This document shows positions 1 through 10,130 of a DNA stretch of 64,000 bases, in pieces. Made by a program: the position numbers and the translations under genes. The DNA is from an uncultured Eisenbergiella sp. GTDB lineage: Bacteria; Bacillota; Clostridia; Lachnospirales; Lachnospiraceae. The stretch is taken from assembly GCA_947631815.1 (NCBI GenBank), contig CANRMT010000002.1, positions 1 through 64,000 of the forward strand. Direction: 5' to 3'. The notes beneath the pieces were generated by a model. The model had not been told where the DNA came from, did no database searches, and worked only from the letters and a program-made list of their open reading frames with translations. Every line of letters starts with the position of its first letter. Position 1 is the first letter of the stretch.

Positions 1-1208
1 GCCTCCATGGAAAGCTCCCGGATGCGCTCGTGCAGCTCCTGCCGGTCTCCGCCCGCCTTCACGGCGTCCATCATGATATTTTCCGTCGCCATGAAGGGGA
101 GCTCGCTGCGCAGTCGCTTTTCGATGACCTTCGGATAGACCACCAGGCCGTCCACCACGTTCATGCACAGATCCAGAATGCCGTCCACCGCCAGAAACCC
201 CTCCGCGATGGAAAGGCGCTTGTTGGCCGAATCGTCCAGCGTCCGTTCGAACCACTGGGTCGCAGACGTGATGGCCGGATTCAGCGCATCCACCATCACA
301 TAGCGGGACAGGGACGCGATGCGCTCGGAACGCATGGGGTTCCTCTTATAGGCCATGGCCGAGGACCCGATCTGATTCTTTTCGAAGGGCTCCTCCACCT
401 CCTTCAGATGCTGGAGCAGACGGATATCGTTGGACATCTTGTGCGCGCTGGCCGCGATCCCCGCCAGCACGTTCATCACGCGGGTGTCCACCTTGCGGGA
501 ATAGGTCTGCCCGGAAACCGGATAACAGCCGGAAAAGCCCATTTTCTCCGCGATCATCGGATCCAGCCGCTCCACCTTCTCCTGATCTCCCGCGAAAAGC
601 TCCAGGAAAGAAGCCTGGGTCCCCGTGGTCCCCTTGGAGCCCAGCAGCTTCAAAGAGCCCAGCACATATTCCAGATCGCAGAAATCCATGTAAAACTCCT
701 GCATCCAGAGCGTGGCGCGCTTTCCCACCGTGGTGGGCTGGGCGGGCTGGAAATGGGTGAAAGCCAGCGTGGGCTGGGCCTTCTGCGCCTGTGCGAAATC
801 GGAGAGCTCCGCCAGCACGTTCAAAAGCTTTTTGCGCACCAGCCGCAGCGCCTCCGCCATGATGATGATATCCGTGTTATCCCCCACATAACAGGAGGTA
901 GCCCCCAGATGGATGATGCCCTTCGCCTTGGGGCACTGCACCCCGTAGGCGTACACATGGCTCATGACGTCGTGACGCACTTCCTTCTCCCGCGCCTTCG
1001 CCACGTCATAGTTGATGTCCTCCGCATGCGCCTTCAGCTCGTCGATCTGTTCCTGAGTGATGGGAAGCCCCAGCTCCTTTTCCGTCTCCGCCAGCGCGAT
1101 CCACAGCCGCCGCCAGGTCCGGAACTTCATATCCTGTGAAAAAATATACTGCATCTGCCGGCTGGCATAGCGCTCCGACAGGGGGCTGATATATCTGTCC
1201 GTATTCAT
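1..1208 (-). CDS. purB: Adenylosuccinate lyase, truncated at window edge
   Basis: Reverse-strand reading from ATG at 1208 gives [47 protein letters not shown]...[23 protein letters not shown], with the PurB signature SSAMPYKRNP-like motif. Runs off the window start, so it is absent from the ORF track. Confidence 0.93.
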   Translation of the reverse strand, partial: MNTDRYISPLSERYASRQMQYIFSQDMKFRTWRRLWIALAETEKELGLPITQEQIDELKAHAEDINYDVAKAREKEVRHDVMSHVYAYGVQCPKAKGIIHLGATSCYVGDNTDIIIMAEALRLVRKKLLNVLAELSDFAQAQKAQPTLAFTHFQPAQPTTVGKRATLWMQEFYMDFCDLEYVLGSLKLLGSKGTTGTQASFLELFAGDQEKVERLDPMIAEKMGFSGCYPVSGQTYSRKVDTRVMNVLAGIAASAHKMSNDIRLLQHLKEVEEPFEKNQIGSSAMAYKRNPMRSERIASLSRYVMVDALNPAITSATQWFERTLDDSANKRLSIAEGFLAVDGILDLCMNVVDGLVVYPKVIEKRLRSELPFMATENIMMDAVKAGGDRQELHERIRELSME

Positions 1209-1253
1209 CCGTATTTCCGCCTTTCCCGTAAACGATGGTTTGCATGTACCAAA

Positions 1254-1282
1254 AGTATAGCCTAAAAGAGAACCGCGCGCAA
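1254..1282 (-). promoter_or_regulatory. Sigma-A-like promoter for purB (-35 TTGCGC, 17 bp spacer, -10 TATACT)
   Basis: Minus strand TTGCGC-GCGGTTCTCTTTTAGGC-TATACT upstream of the purB ATG. Confidence 0.6.
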
Positions 1283-1302
1283 CTGTTTTGTATCGGGCGC
1301 AG

Positions 1303-1527
1303 GGCCCTCCCGCAGAAAACGTCCCGCACGGAAAGCGCTGCCGGGGCCGGTGGACATTCCATTTTCCCGGACCGTTAGAAAAACGCCGGTGCTTAACAAG
1401 GCGATCCCTCTGGGCGAAGCCGAGTTTAGCACCGCTGCGTTTTTCTCGAGCGCAAGCGTGTCCGGAAAAGGAATGTCCACCGGCCCCGGCGGCGCTTTCC
1501 CTGCGGGACGTTTCCTGTGGGAGGGCC
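1303..1527 (+). repeat. Long imperfect palindrome, copy 1 of a conserved-core hairpin family; core 1352-1478
   Basis: Arms 1303-1360 and 1470-1527 are complementary with about 4 mismatches in 58; the 127 bp core is nearly identical to 3206-3332. Confidence 0.9.
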
Positions 1528-1596
1528 GGACAGGCATAACCGCTCCGCCTCCGCATACAGATAGTTATACCGCTTTGCCATCCGGGAGCGCTTTCC

Positions 1597-3144
1597 ATGA
1601 AAAAAAACGCGCTGATCAAAGGGACCTTCATACTGACCGCTGCGGGGCTTCTCAGCCGCTGTATCGGCTTTTTTTACCGGATCTTCCTCTCCCGCATGTT
1701 CGGGGCGGAGGGCATGGGCATCTACGAACTCATCAACCCGGTGCTGGCGCTGACCTTCGCCCTGTGCACCTCCGGCATCCAGAGCGCCGTCTCCAAATTT
1801 GTGGCCGCTCTGCCCCAGAACCGCCCGGAGGGACAGCTTCATATCCTGAAGACGGGCCTCGCCTTTTCCGGCGGTCTGTCCGTCCTCTGCGCTCTGTTCG
1901 TCTATCGCCGCGCGGACTTCATCGCCGCCGCGCTCCTCTCGGAGCCGCGCTGTGCGCCCCTTCTGCGCATTGCGGCGCTCTCCTTCCCCGCCGCGGCCGT
2001 CCATTCCTGCATCAACGGCTATTTTTACGGCATCAAAAAAGCGGGGCTTCCCGCCTTCTGCCAACTGTTTGAGCAGTGCTTCCGGGTGGGCAGCGTTTTC
2101 CTGTTCTGGAACTATGCGCAGGCGCATCAGGTCACCTTTTCCATTACGGCGGCCGCGGTCGGCCTGGTCATCGGCGAATTCGCGTCCATGCTGGCGGCCG
2201 TTCCCGTCACCTTCCTGCATTTTACCAAAAGAATGTCCGCCAGCCAGGCCGGGCGCTCCCTGCCGCACGCCGAAATCTCCGGCTTTTTCGGCCATGAACG
2301 CGGTGCTTCCAGAATCGGTGGCTTCCCGGACCGCGGTCCCGCTCACACCGGCGGCTTCGATTCCAACCGCAGTGCCTCCCGCATTGACAGGTTCGCCCCT
2401 GACCGCGGTGCCTCCCGCATCGGCAGCTTCCCGGACCGCGGTCCCGCTCGCAATGGCAGCTTCGGCCCTGTCCGCAATGCTTCCCGATCCGTTGTCCCGC
2501 AGATCCTGCTGTTTGCCGCGCCTCTCTCCGCCAACCGGGTCTTCCTGCACCTGCTGGGCGCTATGGAATCGGCCCGCATCCCCGTCAGCCTCCAGCTCTT
2601 CGGCTATACGCCCAAACAGGCCATTTCCCTCTACGGCATTTTCACCGGCATGGCGATGACCTGCATCCTGTTTCCCACGGCGCTGACCAACTCCGTCTCT
2701 GTTCTGCTCATGCCCCTGATCGCGGAAGCGGACGCCTCCGGGAACCGCCGCGCCATCCGTTCCGCCGTCTTCCGCTGCGTCCGGTACTGCGCGCTGATGG
2801 GCTTTGCCTGCATGGGATTTTTCCTGCTTTCGGGGCCCTTCATCGGCTCCGTCCTCTTTCACAGTGAAACCGCCGGATATTTTATCCGCATCCTGAGCTT
2901 CCTGTGCCCGTTCCTTTACCTGAACACCACGCTGTTTTCCATCCTGAATGGGCTGGGGAAGACCGGCTGCACCTTTCTCGTCAACACCGCGGCCCAGCTG
3001 GTGCGCATCGCTTTCGTTTTCTTCGCCGTCCCGCGTTTCGGACTGCCGGGGCTTCTGAGCGGCATGGTGCTGGCGCATCTGCTCACCACGCTCTGCTGTT
3101 TCCTTTTCCTATCCGGACACCTGAAGCGGACCTCCGGCCCATGA
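1597..3144 (+). CDS. Polysaccharide biosynthesis/MATE-like flippase (SpoVB/MurJ-like)
   Basis: [52 protein letters not shown] is a typical SpoVB/MVF N-terminus; multi-TM. Confidence 0.85.
   Translation: MKKNALIKGTFILTAAGLLSRCIGFFYRIFLSRMFGAEGMGIYELINPVLALTFALCTSGIQSAVSKFVAALPQNRPEGQLHILKTGLAFSGGLSVLCALFVYRRADFIAAALLSEPRCAPLLRIAALSFPAAAVHSCINGYFYGIKKAGLPAFCQLFEQCFRVGSVFLFWNYAQAHQVTFSITAAAVGLVIGEFASMLAAVPVTFLHFTKRMSASQAGRSLPHAEISGFFGHERGASRIGGFPDRGPAHTGGFDSNRSASRIDRFAPDRGASRIGSFPDRGPARNGSFGPVRNASRSVVPQILLFAAPLSANRVFLHLLGAMESARIPVSLQLFGYTPKQAISLYGIFTGMAMTCILFPTALTNSVSVLLMPLIAEADASGNRRAIRSAVFRCVRYCALMGFACMGFFLLSGPFIGSVLFHSETAGYFIRILSFLCPFLYLNTTLFSILNGLGKTGCTFLVNTAAQLVRIAFVFFAVPRFGLPGLLSGMVLAHLLTTLCCFLFLSGHLKRTSGP
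2299..2490 (+). repeat. Degenerate in-frame tandem repeat (~33-39 bp units) inside the flippase gene
   Basis: Encodes [63 protein letters not shown]. Confidence 0.8.
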
Positions 3145-3403
3145 CCAGCCCCGCGGCCCGGACTCCTCCCCCAGAGGGCCTCCGGCCCAAAGTGTCGCCG
3201 CCCGCGGACATTCCATTTTCCCGGACCGTTAGAAAAACGCCGGTGCTTAACAAGGCGAGCCCTCTGGGCGAAGCCGAGTTTAGCACCGCTGCGTTTTTCT
3301 CGAGCGCGAGCGTGTCCGGAAAAGGAATGTCCGCGGGCGGCGACGCTTTGGGCCGCAGGCTCTCCCCGGTAGGAGCCCGGGCCGCGGGGCTGGTCATGGG
3401 CCG
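3135..3403 (+). repeat. Long imperfect palindrome, copy 2 of the conserved-core hairpin family; core 3206-3332
   Basis: Arms 3135-3214 and 3324-3403 are complementary with about 8 mismatches in 80; the outermost 24 nt are perfect. Confidence 0.9.
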
Positions 3404-3412
3404 AAAACGCCC

Positions 3413-3441
3413 TTGCGTTTCCGAAACGGGTATACTATAAT
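3413..3441 (+). promoter_or_regulatory. Sigma-A-like promoter for DAHP synthase (-35 TTGCGT, 17 bp, -10 TATAAT)
   Basis: TTGCGT-ttccgaaacgggtatac-TATAAT. Confidence 0.6.
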
Positions 3442-3483
3442 AAGCGTGCACGCTCAAAAGCGAACAAAGGAGAAAAACGAATC

Positions 3484-4515
3484 ATGAGTTTCACTTTTAT
3501 CAATCAGCTTCCCACCCCCGACTCCATCCGGCAGCAGTATCCGGTCCCGGCGGAGTTCGAGCGCCTGAAGGCGGTCCGGGACCGCGAGATCCGGGACGTC
3601 ATCACCGGGAAAAGCGATAAATTTCTGGTCATCATCGGCCCCTGCTCCGCGGACAACGAGGATTCCGTCTGCGACTATATCAGCCGCCTGGCCGGGCTCA
3701 ACGATAAAGTAAAGGACCGCCTGATCCTGATCCCCAGGATCTATACCAACAAGCCCCGCACCACCGGCGACGGCTACAAAGGGATCGTCCACCAGCCAGA
3801 CCCGGAAAAGGGAGAGGACTTCGTAAAAGGGCTGATCGCCATGCGGAAAATGCACATCCGCGCCTTTGAGGAATCCGGCCTGACCGCGGCGGATGAGATG
3901 CTCTACCCCGATAACTGGGGATACGTGTCCGACATCCTCTCCTATGTGGCCATCGGCGCCCGTTCGGTGGAGGATCAGCAGCACCGTCTGACCGTCAGCG
4001 GTTTTGACGTGCCCGCCGGTATGAAGAACCCCACCAGCGGCGATTTCTCCGTCATGCTCAACTCCGTCTACGCCGCCCAGCATCCCCACTCCTTCACCTA
4101 CCGGGGCTGGGAGGTCAGGACCGACGGCAACGAGCTTGCGCACACCGTCCTGCGGGGGGCCACCAACAAATACGGCCGCAATCTCCCAAATTACCACTAC
4201 GAGGATCTGAACACCCTGCTCACGCTGTACAATGAGCGCGACCTGAAAAATCCGGCCTGTATCATCGATTCCAACCACTCCAATTCCAACAAGCAGTTCG
4301 AGCAGCAGGTCCGGATCGTCAAGGAAGTGATGCACAGCCGCAGGCTGAGCGCCGATATCCGTTCCCTGGTGAAGGGCGTCATGGTGGAAAGCTATCTCGT
4401 GGAGGGCTGTCAGAAGGTGGGCGGCGGCGTCTACGGCCAGTCCATCACCGATCCCTGTCTGGGCTGGGAGGCCTCCGAACGGCTCATCTACGATCTGGCG
4501 GAGCTGAACCCGTAA
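3484..4515 (+). CDS. aroF: 3-deoxy-7-phosphoheptulonate (DAHP) synthase, class I
   Basis: IGPCSADNEDSV, PRIYTNKPRTTGDGYKG, GMKNPTSGDFSVML, GGNELAHTVLRG-like and IDSNHSNSNKQ motifs. Confidence 0.95.
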   Translation: MSFTFINQLPTPDSIRQQYPVPAEFERLKAVRDREIRDVITGKSDKFLVIIGPCSADNEDSVCDYISRLAGLNDKVKDRLILIPRIYTNKPRTTGDGYKGIVHQPDPEKGEDFVKGLIAMRKMHIRAFEESGLTAADEMLYPDNWGYVSDILSYVAIGARSVEDQQHRLTVSGFDVPAGMKNPTSGDFSVMLNSVYAAQHPHSFTYRGWEVRTDGNELAHTVLRGATNKYGRNLPNYHYEDLNTLLTLYNERDLKNPACIIDSNHSNSNKQFEQQVRIVKEVMHSRRLSADIRSLVKGVMVESYLVEGCQKVGGGVYGQSITDPCLGWEASERLIYDLAELNP

Positions 4516-4562
4516 GCCCGCTGCGGCAGCGGATCTCCCTGTCTTCTATCATCATGCATTTT

Positions 4563-4599
4563 AAAAACGCTGTGCGGACAGCCTCTGCACAGCGTTTTC
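4563..4599. terminator. Bidirectional intrinsic terminator between aroF and xerD
   Basis: AAAACGCTGTGC-ggacagcctct-GCACAGCGTTTT in a convergent gap. Confidence 0.75.
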
Positions 4600-4684
4600 G
4601 TCGTTCCTGAGGACGGGATGCGGCGCGCATTCCCGCCGCCTTTCGTTCTCTTCGTTCTCTTTTTTGGGAAAAATTTCCGGGCCC

Positions 4685-5569
4685 TCATCCCCGCGGGTGA
4701 TGATTCGCATATACCTCCCGGATGCGGTTCTGATCCAGTCCGGCATAGATCTGCGTCGTGGAGATATCGGCATGTCCCAGCATCTCCTGCACGCTCCGCA
4801 GGTCTGCGCCGTTCGCCACCAGATGGGCCGCAAAAGAATGGCGCAGCGTATGGGGCGTGATCTCCCGTTCGATCCCCGCCTGCTTCGCATAGTGCTTGAT
4901 CAGCTTCCAGAAGCCCTGGCGGCTCATGGGCGAGCCGGAATAATTCACGAACAGCGTCTGCTCCGCCGGATCGTCCACCATAGCTCCCCGCGCCTTGAAA
5001 AAATATGCGCTGAGCGCCTCCCGCGCCTTGCTCCCGAACGGGACGGCCCGCTCCCGGTTCCGGTCGTGACAGATGATATAGCCCATCTGCATGTTCACGT
5101 CCGTGATCTGCAGGCTGATGAGCTCGGATACCCGGATCCCCGTGGCATACAAAAGCTCCAGCATAGCCTTGTCCCGGATTTCCTTCACGTTTCTGTTCCC
5201 GGGCTGGGACAGCAGCTTCTCCACCTCTTCCATCGAAAGAACGTCCGGCACATGCTTCTCCACCCTGGGCGGCTTCAGATGCTCGGAAACGTCCGCCGAG
5301 ATGATCCCCTCCCGCAGCAGATAATGAAAAAAAGTGCGGATGGAGGCGATGTTGCGGGAGATCGTCGCCGCCTTGAAGTGATTTTCCTCCAGATAGCGCA
5401 CGTAGGCATTCAGGGAGACGGCAGTGATATCCTCGGCCCGCCAGATCCCTTCCGAGGAAAGAAAAACGGAGAGCTTGTGCAGATCCCGCCGGTATGACTG
5501 CTCCGTATTCTGCGAAGTGTTTTTTACATTATGTAAATATGTAATAAACGCCGAAATCCGCTCTTCCAT
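4685..5569 (-). CDS. xerD: Site-specific tyrosine recombinase XerD
   Basis: MEERISAFITYLHNVKNTSQNTEQSYRRDL... ATGIRVSELISL, TPHTLRHSFAAHLVANGADLRSVQEMLGHADISTTQIYAG; adjacent to spoIIM. Confidence 0.92.
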   Translation of the reverse strand: MEERISAFITYLHNVKNTSQNTEQSYRRDLHKLSVFLSSEGIWRAEDITAVSLNAYVRYLEENHFKAATISRNIASIRTFFHYLLREGIISADVSEHLKPPRVEKHVPDVLSMEEVEKLLSQPGNRNVKEIRDKAMLELLYATGIRVSELISLQITDVNMQMGYIICHDRNRERAVPFGSKAREALSAYFFKARGAMVDDPAEQTLFVNYSGSPMSRQGFWKLIKHYAKQAGIEREITPHTLRHSFAAHLVANGADLRSVQEMLGHADISTTQIYAGLDQNRIREVYANHHPRG

Positions 5570-5754
5570 TCCACTTTGTCCTTCCCTGCGCGGGAACACA
5601 GCCTTCTCTTTTGTCCCGAAACCAATTATAAGCAATCCGCTTCGGAAAAGCAATGTGGAAATTTCCCGTATTTCCGGCAAATTTTTGGCGGATTGACCAA
5701 GCGGGCCCGGTATGGCGCCGCCCCGTCACCGGCGCTGTGCCTCTCCCTCCCGTA

Positions 5755-6279
5755 TCAGAGGAATCCCAGCACCACTTTCAGGAAAAAGGGATTTACATAA
5801 CTTTCCAGGATACAGCCCGTTATGACAACCGCCAGGGAAAGCAGCAGCTTCTTCTTTTCCTGTTTTCCCATGCACCAGTCCAGAAGCATCAGAAAGCCCG
5901 GGATCAGCAGGATCTGCTGCGGCAGCACGGTCCCGAGAAACAGCAGGGGTCCTTTGATCCCGTACCGCACGGAAAGCGCCGTCAGCACAGCGCCCGCGGA
6001 CAGGCCGCCCCAGGCCGGGAGCAGGCAGCTCCCCGCGCCGCCGAAGCCGGCCGCCGCCAGAAGGATCAGGAATACGGCGGTTCCCAGCCGCTGCCGCAGG
6101 GAATACAAAAGTAGCGCGTTTCTGTTGACATCCAGATACCGTACCCGCAGAAGGGTCTGCGCGTCCAGGAAACCCGGCCGGAGCACCAGCGCGTCCGGCT
6201 TCAGGCAAACCGCCGCGATGCCCGCCAGAAAGCCCGCGAAAAAGAACGCGGCCCAGACCGTCCTCTCTTTTTTTCTCAT
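5755..6279 (-). CDS. spoIIM: Stage II sporulation protein M
   Basis: MRKKERTVWAAFFFAGFLAGIAAVCL...LDWCMGKQEKKKLLLSLAVVITGCILESYVNPFFLKVVLGFL; spoIIM-xerD synteny. Confidence 0.85.
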   Translation of the reverse strand: MRKKERTVWAAFFFAGFLAGIAAVCLKPDALVLRPGFLDAQTLLRVRYLDVNRNALLLYSLRQRLGTAVFLILLAAAGFGGAGSCLLPAWGGLSAGAVLTALSVRYGIKGPLLFLGTVLPQQILLIPGFLMLLDWCMGKQEKKKLLLSLAVVITGCILESYVNPFFLKVVLGFL

Positions 6280-6403
6280 TCTCCCGTTCAAATGCGCCGC
6301 TCCCCGCCCCGTCCGGAAAACAGACAGAGCGATACCGTGTTTTTTTATTTTATGCCGGGAACGGGTTTCCAGAACAGGAAACGGCAAAAATGCGCAAAAA
6401 AAG

Positions 6404-6437
6404 AAAGGCCCGTAAATCCAGTATTTACAGGGCCTTT
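6404..6437 (-). terminator. Intrinsic terminator downstream of rny
   Basis: AAAGGCCCGTAAAT...ATTTACAGGGCCTTT followed by a U-tract on the minus strand. Confidence 0.7.
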
Positions 6438-6460
6438 CCGCATTTTTCCTTTGGCTTGTG

Positions 6461-8011
6461 CTATTTCGCATAATCGGTCACACGGCTCTCCCGGATCACA
6501 TTGACCTTGATCTGTCCGGGATACTCCAGTTCCGCTTCGATCTGTTTTGAAATATCGCGCGCCAGGAGCACCATATCCGCATCGGAAATCTGCTCCGGCA
6601 CCACCATGACTCGAATCTCTCTGCCCGCCTGAATGGCAAAAGATTTTTCTACACCTTTGAAATTGTTGGAAATGTCTTCTAACTGTTTCAGTCTGCTGGT
6701 ATAAGTCTCCAGCGTCTCTCTCCTCGCGCCCGGCCTCGCCGCGGAAATGGTATCGGCGGCCTGAACGAGACAGGAGATCAGGGAAGTCGGTTCCTTGTCT
6801 CCGTGATGGGATTCCACGGCGTTGATCACCGTTGCGGACTCCCGATACTTCCTGCACAGCTCAGCGCCGAGCTGAATGTGGGAGCCTTCCATTTCATGGT
6901 CGACCGCCTTGCCGATGTCATGAAGCAGACCGGCACGCTTCGCCAGCCGTACATCCAGCCCCATCTCTGCAGCCAGAAGTCCGGAGAGCTGCGCCACCTC
7001 GATGGAATGCTTCAGAGCGTTCTGACCGTAGCTGGTACGGAATTTCATCTTGCCCAGAAGCTTGACGAGCTCGGGATGAATACCGTGCACGCCCACTTCC
7101 AGGACAGCCGCTTCACCCTCTTCCTTGATCATGTTCTCAACTTCCTTCTGCGCCTTCTCCACCATCTCTTCGATCCTGGCGGGATGGATACGGCCGTCCA
7201 CGATCAGCTTCTCCAGCGCGATCCGCGCCACTTCGCGGCGGATCGGGTCGAAGCCTGAAAGGACGACTGCTTCCGGCGTATCGTCGATGATCAGATCCAC
7301 GCCGGTCAGCGTTTCCAGCGTCCGTATATTACGGCCCTCGCGTCCGATGATCCGGCCCTTCATCTCATCATTGGGAAGCTGCACCACGGAAATGGTCGTT
7401 TCGGAAACGTGATCCGCCGCACACTTCTGAATGGCGTTCACCACGTATTCCTTGGCCTTCTTGTCCGCTTCTTCCTTGGCCCGATGTTCCATTTCCTTGA
7501 TCATCATGGCCGACTCATGCTTTACTTCGTCTTCGACAATCTTCAAAAGGTATTCTTTTGCCTGGTCGGAGGTTAAACCAGAGATTCTTTCCAGTTCCTG
7601 TATCCGCTGTTCGTTCAGCTTGGATATTTCTTCACGCTGCCTGCGCATTTCCTCTTCGCGTTTCGCCAGCTGGGCCTCTTTCTTCTCGATCGCATCGGCC
7701 TTCTTATCGATGTTCTCTTCCTTCTGCTGCACCCGGCGTTCAAAGCGCTGCATCTCGTTCCTGCGCTCTTTGATCTCCTTATCCAGTTCGTTCTTCGTAC
7801 GAATGGATTCTTCCTTGACTTCCAGCAATCCTTCCCGTTTCTTCGCCTCAGCCGTCTTCAATGCCTCATCGATGATCTCTCTGGCTTTGTCTTCCGCGTT
7901 GCCGATCCTGCCCTCGATCTCCTTTTTACAGTGATCCTTGGCAAGGAAGGCGGTAACCGGTATGGAAATGATGAGCGTGACGATGACCGCTGCCGCTATC
8001 TGCACCAACAT
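6461..8011 (-). CDS. rny: Ribonuclease Y
   Basis: N-terminal TM, coiled coil, [49 protein letters not shown]. Confidence 0.96.
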   Translation of the reverse strand: MLVQIAAAVIVTLIISIPVTAFLAKDHCKKEIEGRIGNAEDKAREIIDEALKTAEAKKREGLLEVKEESIRTKNELDKEIKERRNEMQRFERRVQQKEENIDKKADAIEKKEAQLAKREEEMRRQREEISKLNEQRIQELERISGLTSDQAKEYLLKIVEDEVKHESAMMIKEMEHRAKEEADKKAKEYVVNAIQKCAADHVSETTISVVQLPNDEMKGRIIGREGRNIRTLETLTGVDLIIDDTPEAVVLSGFDPIRREVARIALEKLIVDGRIHPARIEEMVEKAQKEVENMIKEEGEAAVLEVGVHGIHPELVKLLGKMKFRTSYGQNALKHSIEVAQLSGLLAAEMGLDVRLAKRAGLLHDIGKAVDHEMEGSHIQLGAELCRKYRESATVINAVESHHGDKEPTSLISCLVQAADTISAARPGARRETLETYTSRLKQLEDISNNFKGVEKSFAIQAGREIRVMVVPEQISDADMVLLARDISKQIEAELEYPGQIKVNVIRESRVTDYAK

Positions 8012-8246
8012 TACAGGAGCACCTCCTTATTAAATTTTCATTGTACGATATCTGTTATAGAATGCGACTGGAAACACATCCTTATAATCAAATTACAACA
8101 CTTCAATTCTAACCAAATCTGTATGTTATGTCAAGCACAATTTATGCCGCATTTTCATTTTCCGATACCGATTTCCCATTTTCTGCCCGTGCGCCATCCG
8201 GGGCGCCCTCTCCGGCGTCCCTTTTGCTCCCCGTCGGCTGCGGCGC

Positions 8247-8876
8247 TCACGTCTCAAAGGCGCCGTCTGCATCCCGGAGCACCCTGCGCACGACATCCGC
8301 GCCGATCCCCTTCCGGTACAGGAAGGCGGCCATTTTCTGCGTCTCCTTCCAGTCGGCCCCATCGGACGAAAAGTGCTTCTTCTCCAGCAGACGTCTGGCC
8401 AGGGCCTCCTCGTCCGCCGCGCCGCCGTACCGCTCCGCGGAGGCGAACGCGGCCTCTATCGCCTCCGGCGCAATACCCCGGCTGCGCAGATCCTGTTCGA
8501 TCGCGCGGCGGCTCTTTTTTTCTTTTTGATCCTCGATATAATCTCTGGCATACCTGGCGTCGTCCACATAGCCGTAGGACTTCACATACGCCAGCGCTTC
8601 TTCCACGCAGGCTGCGGGATAGAGGCCCTCCTCCAGCTTCTCCCGCAGGCGCTTCTCCGTGTACGGGCGGCTCTGCAGCAGGCTCATGCAGCGCAGCTTC
8701 GCGCGTCTGGGCAAAAGCTGGCCCACGATCTCGCTGTAGGCCTTCTCGTCCAGCTCTTCTCCCGTCCGGATCCCGTAGGAATGAAGTTCGCCTTTGTATA
8801 ACACAAAGGCGAAGCATTCATCCACATATACCTTGTACCGGGAGCGGGAAACTGGTTCCACTCCGGTCACAGTCAT
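8247..8876 (-). CDS. recX: Regulatory protein RecX
   Basis: [33 protein letters not shown] motif; 4 bp overlap with recA. Confidence 0.9.
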   Translation of the reverse strand: MTVTGVEPVSRSRYKVYVDECFAFVLYKGELHSYGIRTGEELDEKAYSEIVGQLLPRRAKLRCMSLLQSRPYTEKRLREKLEEGLYPAACVEEALAYVKSYGYVDDARYARDYIEDQKEKKSRRAIEQDLRSRGIAPEAIEAAFASAERYGGAADEEALARRLLEKKHFSSDGADWKETQKMAAFLYRKGIGADVVRRVLRDADGAFET

Positions 8877-9889
8877 TCTTCAGGCTCCTCTTTCTTCCCA
8901 AGGCCGTAATGCTCCCTGACCTTCTGCTCGATCTCGGCGCAGGCCTCCGGGTTGTCCTTCAGGTACTGCTTCGCGTTCTCGCGGCCCTGCCCGATCTTAT
9001 TGCCCTCGTAGGCATACCAGGCGCCGCTCTTGTTCACCACGCCGCAGTTGGCCGCCAGATCCAGGATATCCCCGGTCATGGAGATCCCCTCTCCGAACAT
9101 GATATCGAATTCCGCCTCCTTGAACGGCGGCGCGATCTTATTCTTCACCACCTTCACGCGGGTACGGTTGCCGACCACCTCGCCGCCCTGCTTCAGCGCT
9201 TCGATCCTCCTGACATCCAGCCGCACCGAAGAATAGAACTTCAGCGCTCTGCCGCCGGTGGTGGTCTCGGGATTCCCGAACATGACGCCCACCTTCTCAC
9301 GGAGCTGGTTGATGAATACGACCGTGCAGTTCGACTTGCTGATCACGCCGGTCAGCTTGCGCAGTGCCTGAGACATCAGTCTGGCCTGCAGGCCCACATG
9401 GGAATCTCCCATGTCGCCCTCGATCTCGGCTCGCGGCACCAGCGCAGCCACGGAGTCCACGACCACGATATCCACCGCTCCGGAGCGCACCATCGTCTCC
9501 GTGATCTCCAGCGCCTGTTCGCCGTTATCGGGCTGCGAGATATAGAGGTTGTCGATATCCACGCCGATATTCTTCGCATAGACGGGATCCAGCGCATGCT
9601 CGGCGTCGATGAAGCCGGCGATGCCGCCCCGCTTCTGCACCTCCGCGATCATGTGCAGCGTCACGGTCGTCTTGCCGCTGGATTCCGGACCGTAGATCTC
9701 CACGATACGCCCTTTGGGGATCCCTCCCAGCCCCAGCGCTATATCCAGGCTCAGGGAACCGGTGGGGATCGTCTCCACATTCATCTGGGAAGCCGGATCG
9801 CCCAGCTTCATCACGGTGCCCTTGCCGTACTCCTTTTCCAGATGGGCGATCGCCGCGTCCAGAGCCTTTAATCTCTCTTCTCTTTCCAT
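8873..9889 (-). CDS. recA: Recombinase RecA
   Basis: [36 protein letters not shown]; start at [10 protein letters not shown] preceded by GGAG. Confidence 0.97.
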   Translation of the reverse strand: MEREERLKALDAAIAHLEKEYGKGTVMKLGDPASQMNVETIPTGSLSLDIALGLGGIPKGRIVEIYGPESSGKTTVTLHMIAEVQKRGGIAGFIDAEHALDPVYAKNIGVDIDNLYISQPDNGEQALEITETMVRSGAVDIVVVDSVAALVPRAEIEGDMGDSHVGLQARLMSQALRKLTGVISKSNCTVVFINQLREKVGVMFGNPETTTGGRALKFYSSVRLDVRRIEALKQGGEVVGNRTRVKVVKNKIAPPFKEAEFDIMFGEGISMTGDILDLAANCGVVNKSGAWYAYEGNKIGQGRENAKQYLKDNPEACAEIEQKVREHYGLGKKEEPEE

Positions 9890-9919
9890 TGATTTCTCCT
9901 TCTTCGAAAACATTTATCA

Positions 9920-9931
9920 GAACATATGTTC
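9920..9931. promoter_or_regulatory. LexA/SOS box upstream of recA
   Basis: GAACATATGTTC matches the Gram-positive GAAC-N4-GTTC operator. Confidence 0.8.
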
Positions 9932-10130
9932 TCTTTTCTCCATCATAAAACACAAAGGCCGCTTTGTCAATTCCAAAATGCAGGAAATGACAGAAAAGCG
10001 CCTTTGGGCCGCCTCCGCAGGCCGCAAAGCGGCCGCCGGTCCGTCACAGTCCCTAAAACAGGGGCCCGGGCCGTCACAGGCCGTGAAACAGACGCCCGCC
10101 GCAGACCGCGAAACGGCCGCTTTTCTTCCG

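Noticed and set aside
1262-1537. ORFs through the palindromes on both strands (1262..1537, 1288..1539, 3083..3457, 52171..52560)
   Set aside because: Similar peptides such as [23 protein letters not shown] arise from both arms and both strands because of the inverted repeat; they reflect the element rather than a protein.
1426-3078. 550-aa minus ORF opposite the flippase
   Set aside because: Gly/Glu/Ala-rich antisense reading; the plus-strand flippase has clear TM and family signals.
1303-3403. Composite transposon hypothesis (two near-identical cores flanking the flippase gene)
   Set aside because: The cores are direct copies without a transposase, arms differ between copies, and copy 3 lies alone 49 kb away, so a shared mobile unit is not supported.
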